NCBI GenBank assembly: GCA_017562135.1
Contig: QEYB01000182.1
Location: forward strand, 1 to 64,000
Direction: 5' to 3'
DNA length: 64,000 nucleotides
Source of the DNA: Dipylidium caninum
Taxonomy: Eukaryota > Platyhelminthes > Cestoda > Cyclophyllidea > Dipylidiidae
This document shows, one piece after another, positions 27,317-39,076 of this stretch. The notes under the pieces are model-generated. The model was given only the letters and a program-made list of their open reading frames with translations, did not search any database and was not told where the DNA came from. Within the stretch, counting starts at the first letter, position 1. Every line of letters starts with the position of its first letter. Made by a program: the position numbers and the translations under genes.

Positions 27317-28794
27317 GACCTACCAAATATTTGTTTTTTGTCTTTAAAACCGCTACTTCAGATATTTCCTCACCATTCCTGTCAACTACCTTTTCATAAG
27401 CATTTTGTGGGAATACCTTTTACATTAAATGTCCTATGTCTTTGTCTCAAATGCTATTTTAGCAACAATGTTGGGCAACTCGTGTTGTATTAGGAAATCC
27501 AAGAAGCACTTGACTGCTATGGGAAAGTTTGACTGTAACCACCTATAGCCTTCTAATTGTATTGCTTAGTCGTCGTGTTTGAACACATCTTTGTCGGGAG
27601 GGGGTCAGCCAATTTTTCCTTCTTGGTGGCTCCCCTAACTTGTCATAATATACCCCAAAATGACTATAACTGCACTCTCAGTAGTCATGTGGTCTGCTTT
27701 AATCCCCCTCGACGAAGTACGAGGATTTCAATAAGCATTGTTTCCCGCACTAGATTGTAGTTCCATTTCGGATGTTGAAGAGCAAATAAGTTGGACAGTT
27801 TGGACATGTGTAAACCCGGCGGTCATATTGCAAAAATCAACGTTTCCGATCGCCAAGATTGGACGAATTTCAGAAGCAGACGTGGAAGAAATTTGCAAGT
27901 TCAAAATGCTTCTGTAGACAAATCTATGGACCAGGCGACTTTTGTTTTGTTAGTGGATATAGGCGCGAATTTAAACTAAAATTGGGTTGGTTTTTTATTT
28001 CAAATGCCTGTAGCCTCTGCGTCGCGAGGACGAGTCTTGAGAAAGTGTATGGAGGTTCTTATGAACAGTTCGTGAAACCGAAGTCACTGCCATGACAGCT
28101 AAATCGTGAATGGCCAAAGCGCGCAGTGGTTTTCGGTAGAAGACTGGTAACAAGCCTTTTTCGCGAACAAGCTCGGAATAGCTACTTCCGAGTGTCTACG
28201 TTTAGGTGTTGAACCGAATGCATTTTCTTTCTGCTATGTGAGGACGAAGCTGTGAATTTGTCAAGTATGGGGGTGCTCCGACATCGAAGCAGCAGCAGTT
28301 GCTTCGAAGATGTTTGCTTCGAATTTAACATGGAAGGGAGCGATGGATATGCTTTTCCCCTACCTGTTTGTATCTGACCACCATCTACCCTCGATTCTTT
28401 CTCACTTCCTTGTCTGGTTTAATGCATTTCGGCTCAACACTGGGAATGCAAAAAAATATCCGTGTTGCCATTAACGCGGCATAAAACCGGTGTGATCGTC
28501 TGCTCTTCGGCATGCGACGACTTACTAATTGGCAATGTATGAAGCCGGGGTCAAGGCTGGTAATGAGGGGTTCAAGGGCGCAAATTCGATGAGGGAGTCT
28601 GCGCCTAAGATTTTACTTCACTACATTTCGCCCCCGTGAGCACGCACTGATGCCCAGTCGTGAGGAGCGTTTGCCTATGGTTCCGTCCTCGCAGTTGGCG
28701 AACGCTTCTTCATTTACTCAAGTTGGATCAAATTCTTTGTTAAGAGGGAAGGCATGTGGCATTGCTCATTTCTCTGACCAAAATTTCTTTTAGA

Positions 28795-31065
28795 TTACAA
28801 ACTTGTGGGATTTACACGAATCGTTCGCCGATGCTGATAATTTGTGGCAATCGCCTCAATCTCCGTCTCAAACATACGAAACATAAGTAGTTCGATGGAG
28901 GCACCATCAGGAACGAAGAAGAAGGCAGAAAAGGGGGTGTGAGGGAGGTGGGGAGGAAAGGCTGTGTCCAGCTGTTCGCGAGTCAAATAGAAGTCGCTCT
29001 CGCGATAATGCCCCAATCCACGCTTTGCCAACTCGGTCTCCGCGTCTACGCCCAGTTCTCGCATGCGTTGCCGAATGAACTCCTCAAAACGGCTTTCCTG
29101 GGGGTCGTATTCAATTAGAAAGGCCTCAATGATGAAGGCCAGGACGATGTTCAACACCAACAACACGCACAGTAAGTGGACACAGAGGAAGTAGAGTCGG
29201 TAGGACTTATTGGTGACGCGTGTGAAGCCGTCTGTGATGATGTGCCAATTGTTCCCCACACTGAGTACAAACAATGCCACGAAGCTGGAAGCTGCATCGT
29301 TGAAGTGGAGATCGCAGTAGTGTAATTGTATGAATGAACTATTGGCAAGGTTCTTGTTTCGACAAGCATTGTCTATACTGTAGTTGTAACCTCGTGGCGC
29401 GAAGAGGAGGCCACTAAACAGTTCCATCCCAACGCAGGTGAATATGTAGAAGAGAATGAGCAAGATGGTTGCATAGGCACAGAGGGAGGGAAGAATAATG
29501 ATAATGCAGTTGATTATACATCGAAAAATCGGCACCTGACCGATTATTTTTAAAAGACGAAAAAGACGAAGCAGGAGAAAGGCTTGAGTGAGTGAGGACG
29601 GTGCCTTAATATGCGAGCGTTCGAGGAGGAGGTTAACGAGGTGCCCTAAAAAAGCGCCAACCACGATGACCATGTCAAAGAGATTCCACCGCTCTTTGAA
29701 GAAATTCACACCTCCCGAGGCGAGATACTTGAGGAGAATTTCGGCTGCGAATATACCCGTGAAGATCCACTCACAGTAGTTTTCGTAGGGCGTTCCATCG
29801 GCGACCACCAAAGTGATTCCATTAAGAATAACAATGAAATCAAAGAAGATGCGTGTCGGTGTGCTCCGAATTATTTTCACCATGATTTGGAACCATTTGG
29901 AGGTGTACGTATTGTAGAAGTGAGGCAGATAGCGCTGAAAGTGCGCTCTACTAATGACAACCTCCTTAAAATTTAGTTGCATGTACTCGGTCAGTCGGGC
30001 GAATTCAATTTGGCTAAGTCCATTCTGTTGAGAATCAAGGATGTCGTAGATTAGAGCAATGGAAGCTGACGATCGCTTCGGGGCCACCCGTTGTAACATG
30101 GCAATAAAAATGTCTCTCGACACAACCTCTTCGTTCGCCACTGACTTAAGGATCTTGAACACCTCGTCGAGGATGTTTTTCCGCTTCACCAGACTACTCA
30201 GCACATGTTCGCCCAAATGACCCTTATAGGAGTTGTAAACAGAGGCCGTTAAAATGCCCATGAAGAGCCAATTGCAGGCCACACACACCCACACGTAGAT
30301 GGTCAAGTAGGCGGGGTGCTTTTCGTACGCTGGAATGATGACATCCGGAGAGTTGGCAGTGGTAGTGAGGACGTAGAGTTCCCAGGCAATCTCGCCGAAA
30401 TTCGGTATGTAGGGCTCACTCTCCAGATTCAGCATTCCCCTCGCATCCACCACTTTCATGGTGACCACGCTGGCAAAGAGTAGACTCGCCATGAACATGG
30501 TGAAGACAGAGAGTACATCCTGTGCGGTGCATCGGATGTTCTCGAAGGCAGCTCTGATGCGTTTATTCTCAGGGAAGGTGAGAAGGAGAGCAGGCCTCAA
30601 GAGACGAGACCATCGAATGGGATTTTTCACTTCAAAACAGTGTTGAATGGTGTAGGTTATGTCGTCAGTAAACATGAGGAAAATTAACACTAAGGACATC
30701 CAAAAGGCTGTATCCTTCTGCATCAGTCTGAGGTCTGCTACCACGAAAATGTGCATCCAACGCAAGAAGAAGAAGAGCTCACAGATTACGTTGATCACCA
30801 GGGGTATGTAGAAAGGCAAGGGCTCACCACGGAAGTGGATAGCTGCCGGCTCTTCGAGGAAAATAGTGAGCAAATTTGCTGTCATGAAGAAGTAATACAG
30901 GCGCACAAGGTACTTATTAAAGTATTGGTTGTAGAAACGTACTGACAAGTCTTCATGGTGGTATTTTATTTCCATTCGCGACTGACAAGCGTCAATCAGA
31001 AGAGAGAGGGCCAGATCAAAATCGGCCTCAGAAAGATCAAAGTCCTCTGCGTCTTTGACTATCAT
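28795..31065 (-). CDS. Two-pore cation channel (TPC family), intronless
   Basis: A 756-residue endolysosomal cation channel with two six-helix domains; TPCs release Na+ or Ca2+ in response to PI(3,5)P2 and, through accessory proteins, NAADP. Domain I: S1 near 52-70, an LPFYIPLVINVICELFFF helix at 83-100, the RWSRLLRPALLLTFPE block at 151-166, and a pore loop TTTANSPDVIIPAY at 234-247. An EF-hand-like linker follows (about 335-360). Domain II: S1 near 405-425, WNLFDMVIVVGAFLG at 460-474, an S4 with R500, R503 and K506, and a pore loop FVLSVGNNWHIITDGF at 599-614. The C-terminal MFETEIEAI helix resembles the end of other TPCs. Features are mixed between TPC1-3; the FPENKRIRAAF block is closer to TPC2/TPC3, so I give no paralogue symbol. 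ATG 31065 directly follows an in-frame stop, and the length matches complete TPCs. Confidence 0.94.
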   Translation of the reverse strand: MIVKDAEDFDLSEADFDLALSLLIDACQSRMEIKYHHEDLSVRFYNQYFNKYLVRLYYFFMTANLLTIFLEEPAAIHFRGEPLPFYIPLVINVICELFFFLRWMHIFVVADLRLMQKDTAFWMSLVLIFLMFTDDITYTIQHCFEVKNPIRWSRLLRPALLLTFPENKRIRAAFENIRCTAQDVLSVFTMFMASLLFASVVTMKVVDARGMLNLESEPYIPNFGEIAWELYVLTTTANSPDVIIPAYEKHPAYLTIYVWVCVACNWLFMGILTASVYNSYKGHLGEHVLSSLVKRKNILDEVFKILKSVANEEVVSRDIFIAMLQRVAPKRSSASIALIYDILDSQQNGLSQIEFARLTEYMQLNFKEVVISRAHFQRYLPHFYNTYTSKWFQIMVKIIRSTPTRIFFDFIVILNGITLVVADGTPYENYCEWIFTGIFAAEILLKYLASGGVNFFKERWNLFDMVIVVGAFLGHLVNLLLERSHIKAPSSLTQAFLLLRLFRLLKIIGQVPIFRCIINCIIIILPSLCAYATILLILFYIFTCVGMELFSGLLFAPRGYNYSIDNACRNKNLANSSFIQLHYCDLHFNDAASSFVALFVLSVGNNWHIITDGFTRVTNKSYRLYFLCVHLLCVLLVLNIVLAFIIEAFLIEYDPQESRFEEFIRQRMRELGVDAETELAKRGLGHYRESDFYLTREQLDTAFPPHLPHTPFSAFFFVPDGASIELLMFRMFETEIEAIATNYQHRRTIRVNPTSL

Positions 31066-31090
31066 TTAATGCACCATTCTGTTGTAAAGC

Positions 31091-31505
31091 ATGTCTTCCT
31101 TCTTCCGCAACACGTGTCCCCCGAAGACTCCCGGGAAGTTTTTTGAACTCACAATCAATACATGTGTGCTGCTCCCGAACTTCTTACCAGGCCTCGTACG
31201 GCAACCGAGGAAGCCCCTTCCGCGAAGCAGAACGCGGAGGGCGGAGCGATCAGCTCTCGTCTTAACAAGGTTTTCACGTGCGTCCCTTAGATCACTTGAC
31301 GCCTCCGCTTCCACAAGTGGCCGATTGGAATGAATCAGGCTGGATGCCTTCGTCTCAGTCGGTTAAGTGGTCCGAAGAAGATCCTACTCGTAGCCTCAGT
31401 GATTTTAGGCAACCTGCTTTATTCCAATCGGGTTATTCTAAACTTCATTTAAATTGCCTCCAAAAGAAAGTGTGCGCTCTAAAAAGACCACTTGAGAGTC
31501 CTTAA
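31091..31505 (+). CDS. Hypothetical small protein, divergent from the two-pore channel
   Basis: Unrecognised. An ATG at 31091 opens a frame (MSSFFRNTCPPKTPGK) only 25 bp from the start codon of the channel on the other strand. A coding-like 75-codon frame with acidic, Ser-rich composition ends at the stop at 31505 (for example WNESGWMPSSQSVKW and RSLSDFRQPALFQSGYSKL). Joining the two would need one or two short introns. A candidate begins after the ATG segment and ends at the acceptor near 31190, placing TATEEAPSAKQNAEGG in frame. Alternatively this is channel 5' UTR and promoter with chance frames. Confidence 0.25.
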
Positions 31506-31755
31506 CTCACGTCCAATGTGTATTTTGGTATTTAAACTTAGGTATCTGCGTCTGAATGCCGCTTTTACGCTGGGCTTATGACGTCGGACAGGCAATCTCC
31601 ACCAGTGGAACCCATTTGTCTAGGAGCAAACCACCTCACTGGCGCCAGCTTAAAACAGAGCAAATTACATAAACGACGGCGATGGAAGCTTCTATTCATA
31701 TGGGCGGAGTAGCAGAAATACAGTTAAATTCAGTAGCGTTCAATGAAAGCATTTT

Positions 31756-31761
31756 TTTATT
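31756..31761 (-). terminator. Polyadenylation signal of the RhoGEF gene
   Basis: AATAAA on the minus strand, about 31 bp past the stop codon of the SH3-containing last exon. Its closeness supports that exon as the true 3' end and implies a very short 3' UTR. Confidence 0.6.
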
Positions 31762-31792
31762 GTTCAATTATGCTTTCACAGCCCATGCTACT

Positions 31793-34700
31793 TCATGTGG
31801 GAATTCGCCAGAGAAGCTTCAGTCGATTGGAAGGATAAAAGAACTCCCTTGAATTGTAGCGTATAAACACCCACTCGGTGTTACCCATATCGTCCCCCCA
31901 CTTGATGACATCCACAACATCTCCTTCTTTTAAATTGAAGGCTGTTTGTTTGTCAAAATAAGAGAAAGTAATCATCGCCCTGCCGATTACCGGAAGATTC
32001 GCATTGGCGTTGGAATGATTGGCGTTCTCTACGGAATTACTATATGATTTCGACAAGAACTTACGGGGAGTCCCCTGGAATTCACGAAGTTTCGACTGTT
32101 TTACATGCATCAAGAATATCGTCACATTTTTTCTAATATGTTGAGTTATATCAGCTTCACGGAGAGGAAGCGATTTGTCAGCCTGTCAAGTAGACGTAAA
32201 AAAAGCACAGAGTGAGACAAATCTGCTGCTTTTTTGTCCAGAGTGAACCTTTGGGGATAGAAGGGGGTACTCTCCCAACTACACCAGTCCTCACTAAAAA
32301 AACGCTGTTGCCAGTGTGACACATCTGCGTTATTTTTCGGTTTCCTCACACAAACTCCACCAGTGCGTTTCCGAGTTGATAATTAATGCATCCCCGATAA
32401 CGGCTGTAAAAGTGATCGCGGTGATTTACTTTCTAAACTAAAGGCCTTTCCTGATTCCAAACTTCTCCCTCGTAGTTAATTGTGGTCCATTGCTTGTCAG
32501 GACTCTGAAAAACAAGTGGCCTCTCCCCGGTCACTAATGCCTCACCTCAACGGCTGGGCGACCGGCTGTGTTTAGCCAAATCCTCCGGCGTGCCACTTGC
32601 ACCGGTGCAGACAACCTCGCCCAATTAGTTTATAAACGAACTAAAAATTCAACGATATCTTTGCCGACCTCCTCTATTTCCTGCCACATCGATGTGAGTC
32701 TAAAAAAGTCCGGTTTGAGCTAGACCGTGTTGTTATTGGTACTGTGGCAAGGCAATAAGACAGGCTTATAACCGTTGTTCTCGACTTCACCCACGAGCGC
32801 AAATATCAAGGCATTTGAATTTTAGGGCTTCAGCTTCGGTGCAGCACTCAGCGATTCCTCTCCAATTCGGCCGAACTACACACGTCTCGGCTCGTGGGTA
32901 TGACACTCCACACACATTATTCGTCTCTAAATTCGGAGTGCCCCCGCGCGCGTCCTTTAAAACACCGTAGTCGAGGCCTAAGCCCTATTGGCTGACACTA
33001 TTTTAGGCATCTTAAGATTCATTCAATAATTTTCAGGAAATATGGTAACTCAAGTGATAACCCAACTCACATATCGACTGACAATACCGGTGTTCGTATT
33101 GTGGCGTACTGGAATAGATTTTGCACTTGGCCGAGGTAGTAGAGATAGAGGGCCTTGATGACAGCTTCTGATCGTTTCAACACTCCCTCCATCATCATCA
33201 ATGCCCTTCTCTCGTCCCGCCGATACTGCAAAATTACTTCCGCGGCGCTGGCTTTACTCGGCTATAAGTAGGAACGAATAATTCATCACGTCAGTGGCAG
33301 AGCGTGGTTGACTGAGCAGATGGATTAGTCTTAACCATACATTATGATCAGCTTCCGCAAAAAAGTCCATTTCTAGGAATTTGTCGTGTAAAACTGCTTT
33401 CTTCAAGTGGAAACTTCTACAAGCAATACACTCGCAAATAGGTCAACAAACTTTAAGTGAATATTTAAATAGCCTCACAAATTAGATTGCGAATCATAGC
33501 AGTCTCCTTAGTCTCTTCTTGCTATGCACGCAAAATAGTCGCTTTCCGTTCAGACGGCTCCTCGTTTCCTCTCAACGTCATTAAAGATGATTGCATCAAT
33601 CTGTGCGAAAGGGAACATTGGTCGGATACTCACTTTCTTTTTGGCAATATCTTTGGCCCTGTTCTTCAACTTCCGCAATGGCAACTTCAACTTTTTCAAA
33701 GGTTGATTCAAGTCCTGTAGTTGCCGTATCACAGACTCCGTGGCCGTGTCGAACTAGAAAAAAAAAATAAATAAGCAGTAAAAAGTGAGCAGACAATGAT
33801 GCGCCAAAGCTTTTTGCCATGCTAATTAGAAAGACCTCTACGATGCAACACTTTTGCCCCCAGCGTCACACATTTGCGACACCCTCGGAACGCATGAGCC
33901 AAAATTTTGCAAACCTTCAAGGCAGCGCAAATGGCGTGTTTGGTTTTTACCATTGCAATAGATTGTAATGCCCCACATGATGTTTGATACAGTCGTCACT
34001 CTCTATTGAAGATTGACAATAACTTTTTAAATAACATTGAAGGGAATAATGTAATGTAATAAGGAAAGGAATTGCAAAATCCTACCGTTTTCTCCGAAAA
34101 AGTTGAGGATATGATGTTTAGCGCATAAATAATTGAACTCGAGTGATTGTGGGACAATTTTAACAGATTCCAGGGAGTATAATAAATTGTAGGTGGTCTT
34201 GATGAGCAAGCGACGATCTCCAACAAATGACTAGTGGAGGAATATGGAAAAAATCGCTGAGGAGGCGCAACGACGGAGGAGAATGGAGGTGAAAATCTTG
34301 GAGTTACCTTGAGTTCCTTACTGTGAGCTTCCATCCACGTGCAGAGAGTATCGATAAGAAGACAAACCTTGGTTCGCTTCTTACGATAGATCGTCATTCG
34401 AGAATTTTCCTGGTAACAGTAAACATGTACAAGACGATGCCGCAGCAACCCGGAATAGAATCATATTTCGACTACTTACTAGTCGATAAAAATAACGCCT
34501 CAATGAGAAGGTCGTCACCCCATTAGCCTGTAACAGACTGATGCACCACATTCTTATTTCATGCGGATTTGCAGCGTGTTTTAGACTGTGGTATGTAGGA
34601 AATATAACCGTTAGTAGTAGCGAGGATTTGTTCCAGGAGTGCTCTAATTTCATTTGCGTAATGTGCTCTTTTTATAAGATTGAAGATCTTACATCAATCC

Positions 34701-36361
34701 AGTAGGACTAAAAGTGGTACGCTCCTTAAAGCCACGAAAATGCAAAGAATGAGGCAAATAAACGAGGTAGATGGACTACTCCTTAAGGTGTGATGTGGCA
34801 AAGAAGCACTCTGGCTTGTACGTTACTTCTACCAGTTAATACTCCCTATATAGTGAACCTACAAAACCTCCATCAATGATGATATTTCCAGTTCCTTGTT
34901 CTGTGGGAACTCGGAAAAAGTCATCGATTCTGTCATCTACAAAGTTCAATAGAAAAGCCACTAAGGTAGCTCTGCATGGACAACAAGTTAGATATGCCGG
35001 AGCAGCTCATGATAAACTCACACTCGCTATTCGCTCGTTTCGATGAATCTGCATCATCGCAAGCCTTCTGAATTGCGACTATGGCTTCTTTTACACCACA
35101 ATGGTCAGGATGGTCTTCGGGTGTACTCTAAAATGAAGTCGATTTCACCCAACAAAAAAGGAAACTCGTCCCTAGCTCTAAGATAGGCCTTAAATGTTGT
35201 TGCGGATATATATTTTATGAAAGCCAAGTAAGAGGAAAATTGTAACCTTTTTCAGACGGTCCAAAATGCACATAATGTGGAATGGACGTTGAAAAGGTTT
35301 GAGTAGGCGATCTTCGAGAGAAGACAGTGAATTATCTGATGCTCGAATGAGTTCTCCTGCTTTCTGGAAGTAGTTCTTTAAATAAGGTCGCTATAAAGTT
35401 ATAGAAAAACAAATCCGCATAAAGTGAGTTATGTCAATCTTTCTTATCTCCAACTGTGAGATCATATATCTGCAGATGATCTAATGCCACTTAAGTGAAA
35501 AAGGCATTCAGCCACCAAAACTTCCAAAAACGCTACAATTTTACTGTGATCATAGGTACAACCTGGGGTTATATTATAACATAAGTCTAACGAAGAGTGC
35601 AATATAATCTAAGGGACTTTATGGGACATACACGTGTTAAGATCTGTGGATCAAAGTTCTTGACGTAGGTGACCATGGCTTTCTGAAAAGCATCAGTTAC
35701 CGGCAAAAGATGTTTGCCTAAGACAGAGTTAGAGAGTTATTGTGAAAATGTTGAACTCATAATTAAAGATAAGAGTGACTATCATATGGCGAGTCTGACA
35801 TTAGCATGAATAAATAAAATCGCACCAACACAGGCCAGTGCAAGGTTACGATTTGGTGCCTCCGCAACTGCACGCTCGTAAGCTTCAATAATTTGTCCAG
35901 AGGCATGAATGTACTCGTCCAAGTTCAACTTTAGAGCAGCAAGGTCAGATGGGTCAATCTGCAAAGAAAAATTAAAAATCCACGGTAAATAATTCGCTCC
36001 CAGTAATGCATAATTTTTGTTAGATAAAGCAGAGATAAACCTGTGCAGCCACACATTACTCATACGGGTAAAATATTAGACAAGACAGATTGCGAGTAGA
36101 GTAAACAACATAATTCTGTGATTAGATCTGGCACCACTGGATCTGCTGTAACGACAGCAGCTCAAACAAAAACAAAACAGAGGAGTAGCAAAAGAAGATA
36201 ACAAATCATAGCAGCTTAATGCTCACAGGTACGGGAACTTTGTTAGTAGACATTATAATGTAAATGTAACTCATTTGTTTCTTAAAGAGTTTTTCATTCT
36301 CAATCAGTTCCTTCACCACTGAAGCCCGCTCTGTCTCCATTTCCTTTTTCACAAAATTGTA
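31793..36361 (-). CDS. Rho guanine-nucleotide exchange factor, DH / BAR-like / SH3 (Tuba or ARHGEF37/38 type), 5' end not found
   Basis: At least eleven exons join in phase on the minus strand: 36361-36227, 35958-35826, 35717-35632, 35390-35248, 35127-35022, 34936-34863, 34409-34308, 33753-33634, 33261-33071, 32293-32209, 32182-31793 (boundaries within a base or two). The first five form a DH domain: it opens at RASVVKELIENEKLFKK, has LEDRLLKPFQRPF in the core helix, and ends at STPEDHPDHCGVKEAIVAIQ, a near-perfect match to the DH consensus. The next exons are rich in Lys/Arg helices and end ALYLYYLGQVQNLFQYA, as expected of a BAR domain. The last exon encodes an SH3 (GRAMITFSYFDKQ, NLKEGDVVDVIKW, EFFYPSNRLKLL). 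DH-BAR-SH3 order is that of DNMBP/Tuba and ARHGEF37/38, which activate Rho GTPases at curved membranes. No PH domain is visible. The start should lie between 36361 and 37154. Confidence 0.8.
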
Positions 36362-37153
36362 CTGGGGTCCTCGTAGAGAACAAATCGATAAAAAAAAGTA
36401 AATCCAAACCCCCATGTGGACATTGGCGTTCGTTTTGATACATAGATGCAGCCAGTTGAAGTTCCAAGGAGAATCTACCACGCACTCAAGTGCGACGGCA
36501 ACTGATACTGCGGCCTGACTTAATCTTAGCGGAATATAAGACGTGAGTAAGGACCTTGATTTTTGAATAGAAAAAAACAAATTAAGTTACACGCAAAATT
36601 TATCTGTACCAAGGATTTAACGCAATATGCTTAAGCCAGTTGACGAAACAAAATTGTGTAGAGCAATAACAGGTTTTTTTATCTTTTTGAGGTTGCGGTG
36701 TATTTAAGCAGTAGTGTGTATGTCTTCGTCCCGCAAAAGCCTTTATGTCCGCAAAGATATACAGTATATCGTCGTGTCATGGAACTGCAGCTGATATAGT
36801 AATCTTAAAGTGCTTTGAAATGGAGACAGCTTGAGAGGTGTGTTTCTTATCGGAATTCCCAAAAGGCTTACTATCCGCAGCACAAAATCCCCTTCAAAAA
36901 CACGATTCGAATGTGCGTAAGTAAATTGAGCTTGAGTGAGAGAGGTCGTTTTAACCGAGGAAGGAAAATTTATGTCCATTTCAGCCTCCGATTACACCTG
37001 AAAATAAATTGGAGAGCGCCAATCGGAATAAAATTTAGAAATAAATCCACGTCAATCTCTTAGCATAAATAAGTCAACCATGTAATATCACCGTATTTAT
37101 TTATATCACGTATGTTTGTTATACTTACTCAATTTGTGTACCTTGCTCACCAA

Positions 37154-39076
37154 ATGTATATTTTGATAACTGACTATAGCTGGTTCGAAAGCGAGGATGA
37201 GATTTACGTAATTGTGCCACTAAAAGGGGCTTCTGCGAGAAATTGCGATGTTCTTGTGTCTACTAAATATATAAAGGTACTTTTAGGCCGATAGGCTGAG
37301 TTAAAACTGTATAAGGCTGTAGAGATGTAATTATACCGTCTATGCAATCATAAACCTCTTTTTAAGCAGGTCATGTTAACTGACTAGCTATTTGACATTT
37401 TCACGCCATAACTTTTTTTAAGATTGTCTTCAAACCATACATCTTTGAATGTGCACTATGGGACAATATCGACGTTGATAAAAGCCGTGTTGTTCTTGAA
37501 AGTTCCGTTGAAGCAAAGTTTACTCTGAAGAAGCTTGTCTCTTCCAAATGGAAAAATTAGAGGCTGATGAAATGAGTTGCACTTTTTCTGTATTTTACTC
37601 GCTTGGTAGTAGATAAGGCCGCCTTAATTTCGATTCGCCAAAAGGCTATTGCGGAAGTTCATGCACGTGAGGCTCAGCGGGAACTGAAAAATCGTGAAGA
37701 AAAGCGACTTGGTGAAAAAGCAGCTCTTAAAGCCATGATGAAGGTGACTTGGAGACATCTTGCTTTTTTACTTTTTCCTCACCAAGCTGGGTTCTGTACA
37801 TGAGTTAAGAGCGAATATATATTTATATAGGTTTGTGAAACGCTTTTTAAAATACTATGAACAACTATAGTATGGCGGAATGATTGTTGTCAAATGCGGT
37901 TGTAAAATTAAAGACTTAAGAGCTGTGTGCGTTTATTACTAACTTTAAAACTAGATTGAAGGTGAAGAGCGAACTCGACATGAAGAAATAAAAAGGCAAA
38001 CCACTTTTACAGCGATGAAGGAGCTCGTAGCACTGCAAAATGAAAGGTGTGAGCAATCCGCAAAGGTATTTTTTCAAAGTCGTCCGTTTCTTAAACAGTC
38101 CCTGAAGATAGAAAAGTTATCTAGTAAGCATACTTTTGTTGGAGAAGGCCTCCGAGGTGGCAGCAATGTTTCTTCTTCTGTTGAAATTATAAAACAGGAC
38201 ATATTTAAGGGGTGCGAGAAACCCGAAGTTCCTATTCGATGTACAGACAAAATATGCGTTTCATTTACTCCTCGTGTTTTCCCTACCCCGGAGAGGGAGT
38301 CAATGAAGGAAGATGAGGAGAAGGTGATTATTTAACTTTTTTTTTCGATGGACTAGAATAGATGATATATGTTAATTTATACTTTAGTGGTTGCGGAAAC
38401 AGGCTGAGCGTAGACGTGTGTTGGCCTCGAGAATAACTGAGAAGGGCGATCTTTCAGAAGTTGAGAAGGACCCTACCTGGCTGCAGAAGAAAGCTGAGTG
38501 TGTCTCTATTTTATTTTTAACAAGACTTTATTCAAACTTTTATTTGTATTTGGTTTTCTTCGCTCCCTTACCAATTGTTCCTAGATCTCTCTTCAAAGCC
38601 GGAGACTTTGAAGCCGCTATATTCGCCTATACAGAAGCGTTAAGATGCGCGCCCAAATTGCCATCGTATCCTTTTAGTGCATGTGTACTGGACACTTAAT
38701 TTCATTATACTAATCCCTAACGGATGCCCTAGCCTTTATCTGAACCGATCTGCATGTTACCTGCAAACAAAAAACTTCTTCCGAGCACTTGAGGACGCCT
38801 CAACTGCCCTCGACTTGTTAAAGCCTCCTGTTCCTCAAAATCTGAATTCTCGCATTAAGGCTCACGTTCGACGAGGTGTTGCGTTTTGCAATTTACAAAT
38901 GCTCAAAGAGGGTTTGTACTGTTAATGTTTTGCTACTCATTTTATGATAGTAGAATGATTATCTTGTTGTAGGCATGTCGGAGTATGAGGCTGCGGTTAA
39001 ACTTAATCCCGAAGATGAGACAATACAGCAAGACCTCAATCGATTGAAAAAGATGATGAATAAGTCGGCAAAGTGA
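37154..39076 (+). CDS. DNAAF4: Dynein axonemal assembly factor 4 (DYX1C1), with one apparent frameshift
   Basis: A cytoplasmic co-chaperone that helps preassemble axonemal dynein arms with HSP90/HSP70. Exons: 37154-37276, 37423-37575, 37610-37743, 37955-38323, 38388-38497, 38585-38665, 38733-38911, 38973-39076. The N-terminal CS (p23-like) domain starts ITDYSWFESEDEIYVIVPLK and includes YIFECALWD. A charged coiled coil follows (REAQRELKNREEKRL, AALKAMMK). Exon 4 has the family motif FTPRVFPTPERES. Exons 5-8 carry the TPR repeats (DPTWLQKKAESLFKAGDFEA, LYLNRSACYLQTKNFFRALE, SRIKAHVRRGVAFCNLQ). Length is about 417 residues against 420 in human. In exon 2 a run of five A at 37551-37555 puts a TAG in frame. 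With one more A the frame continues to a 34-bp intron at 37576-37609 and all later phases agree. This is a sequence or assembly error, or a true disabling mutation. It is head to head with the RhoGEF. Confidence 0.9.
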
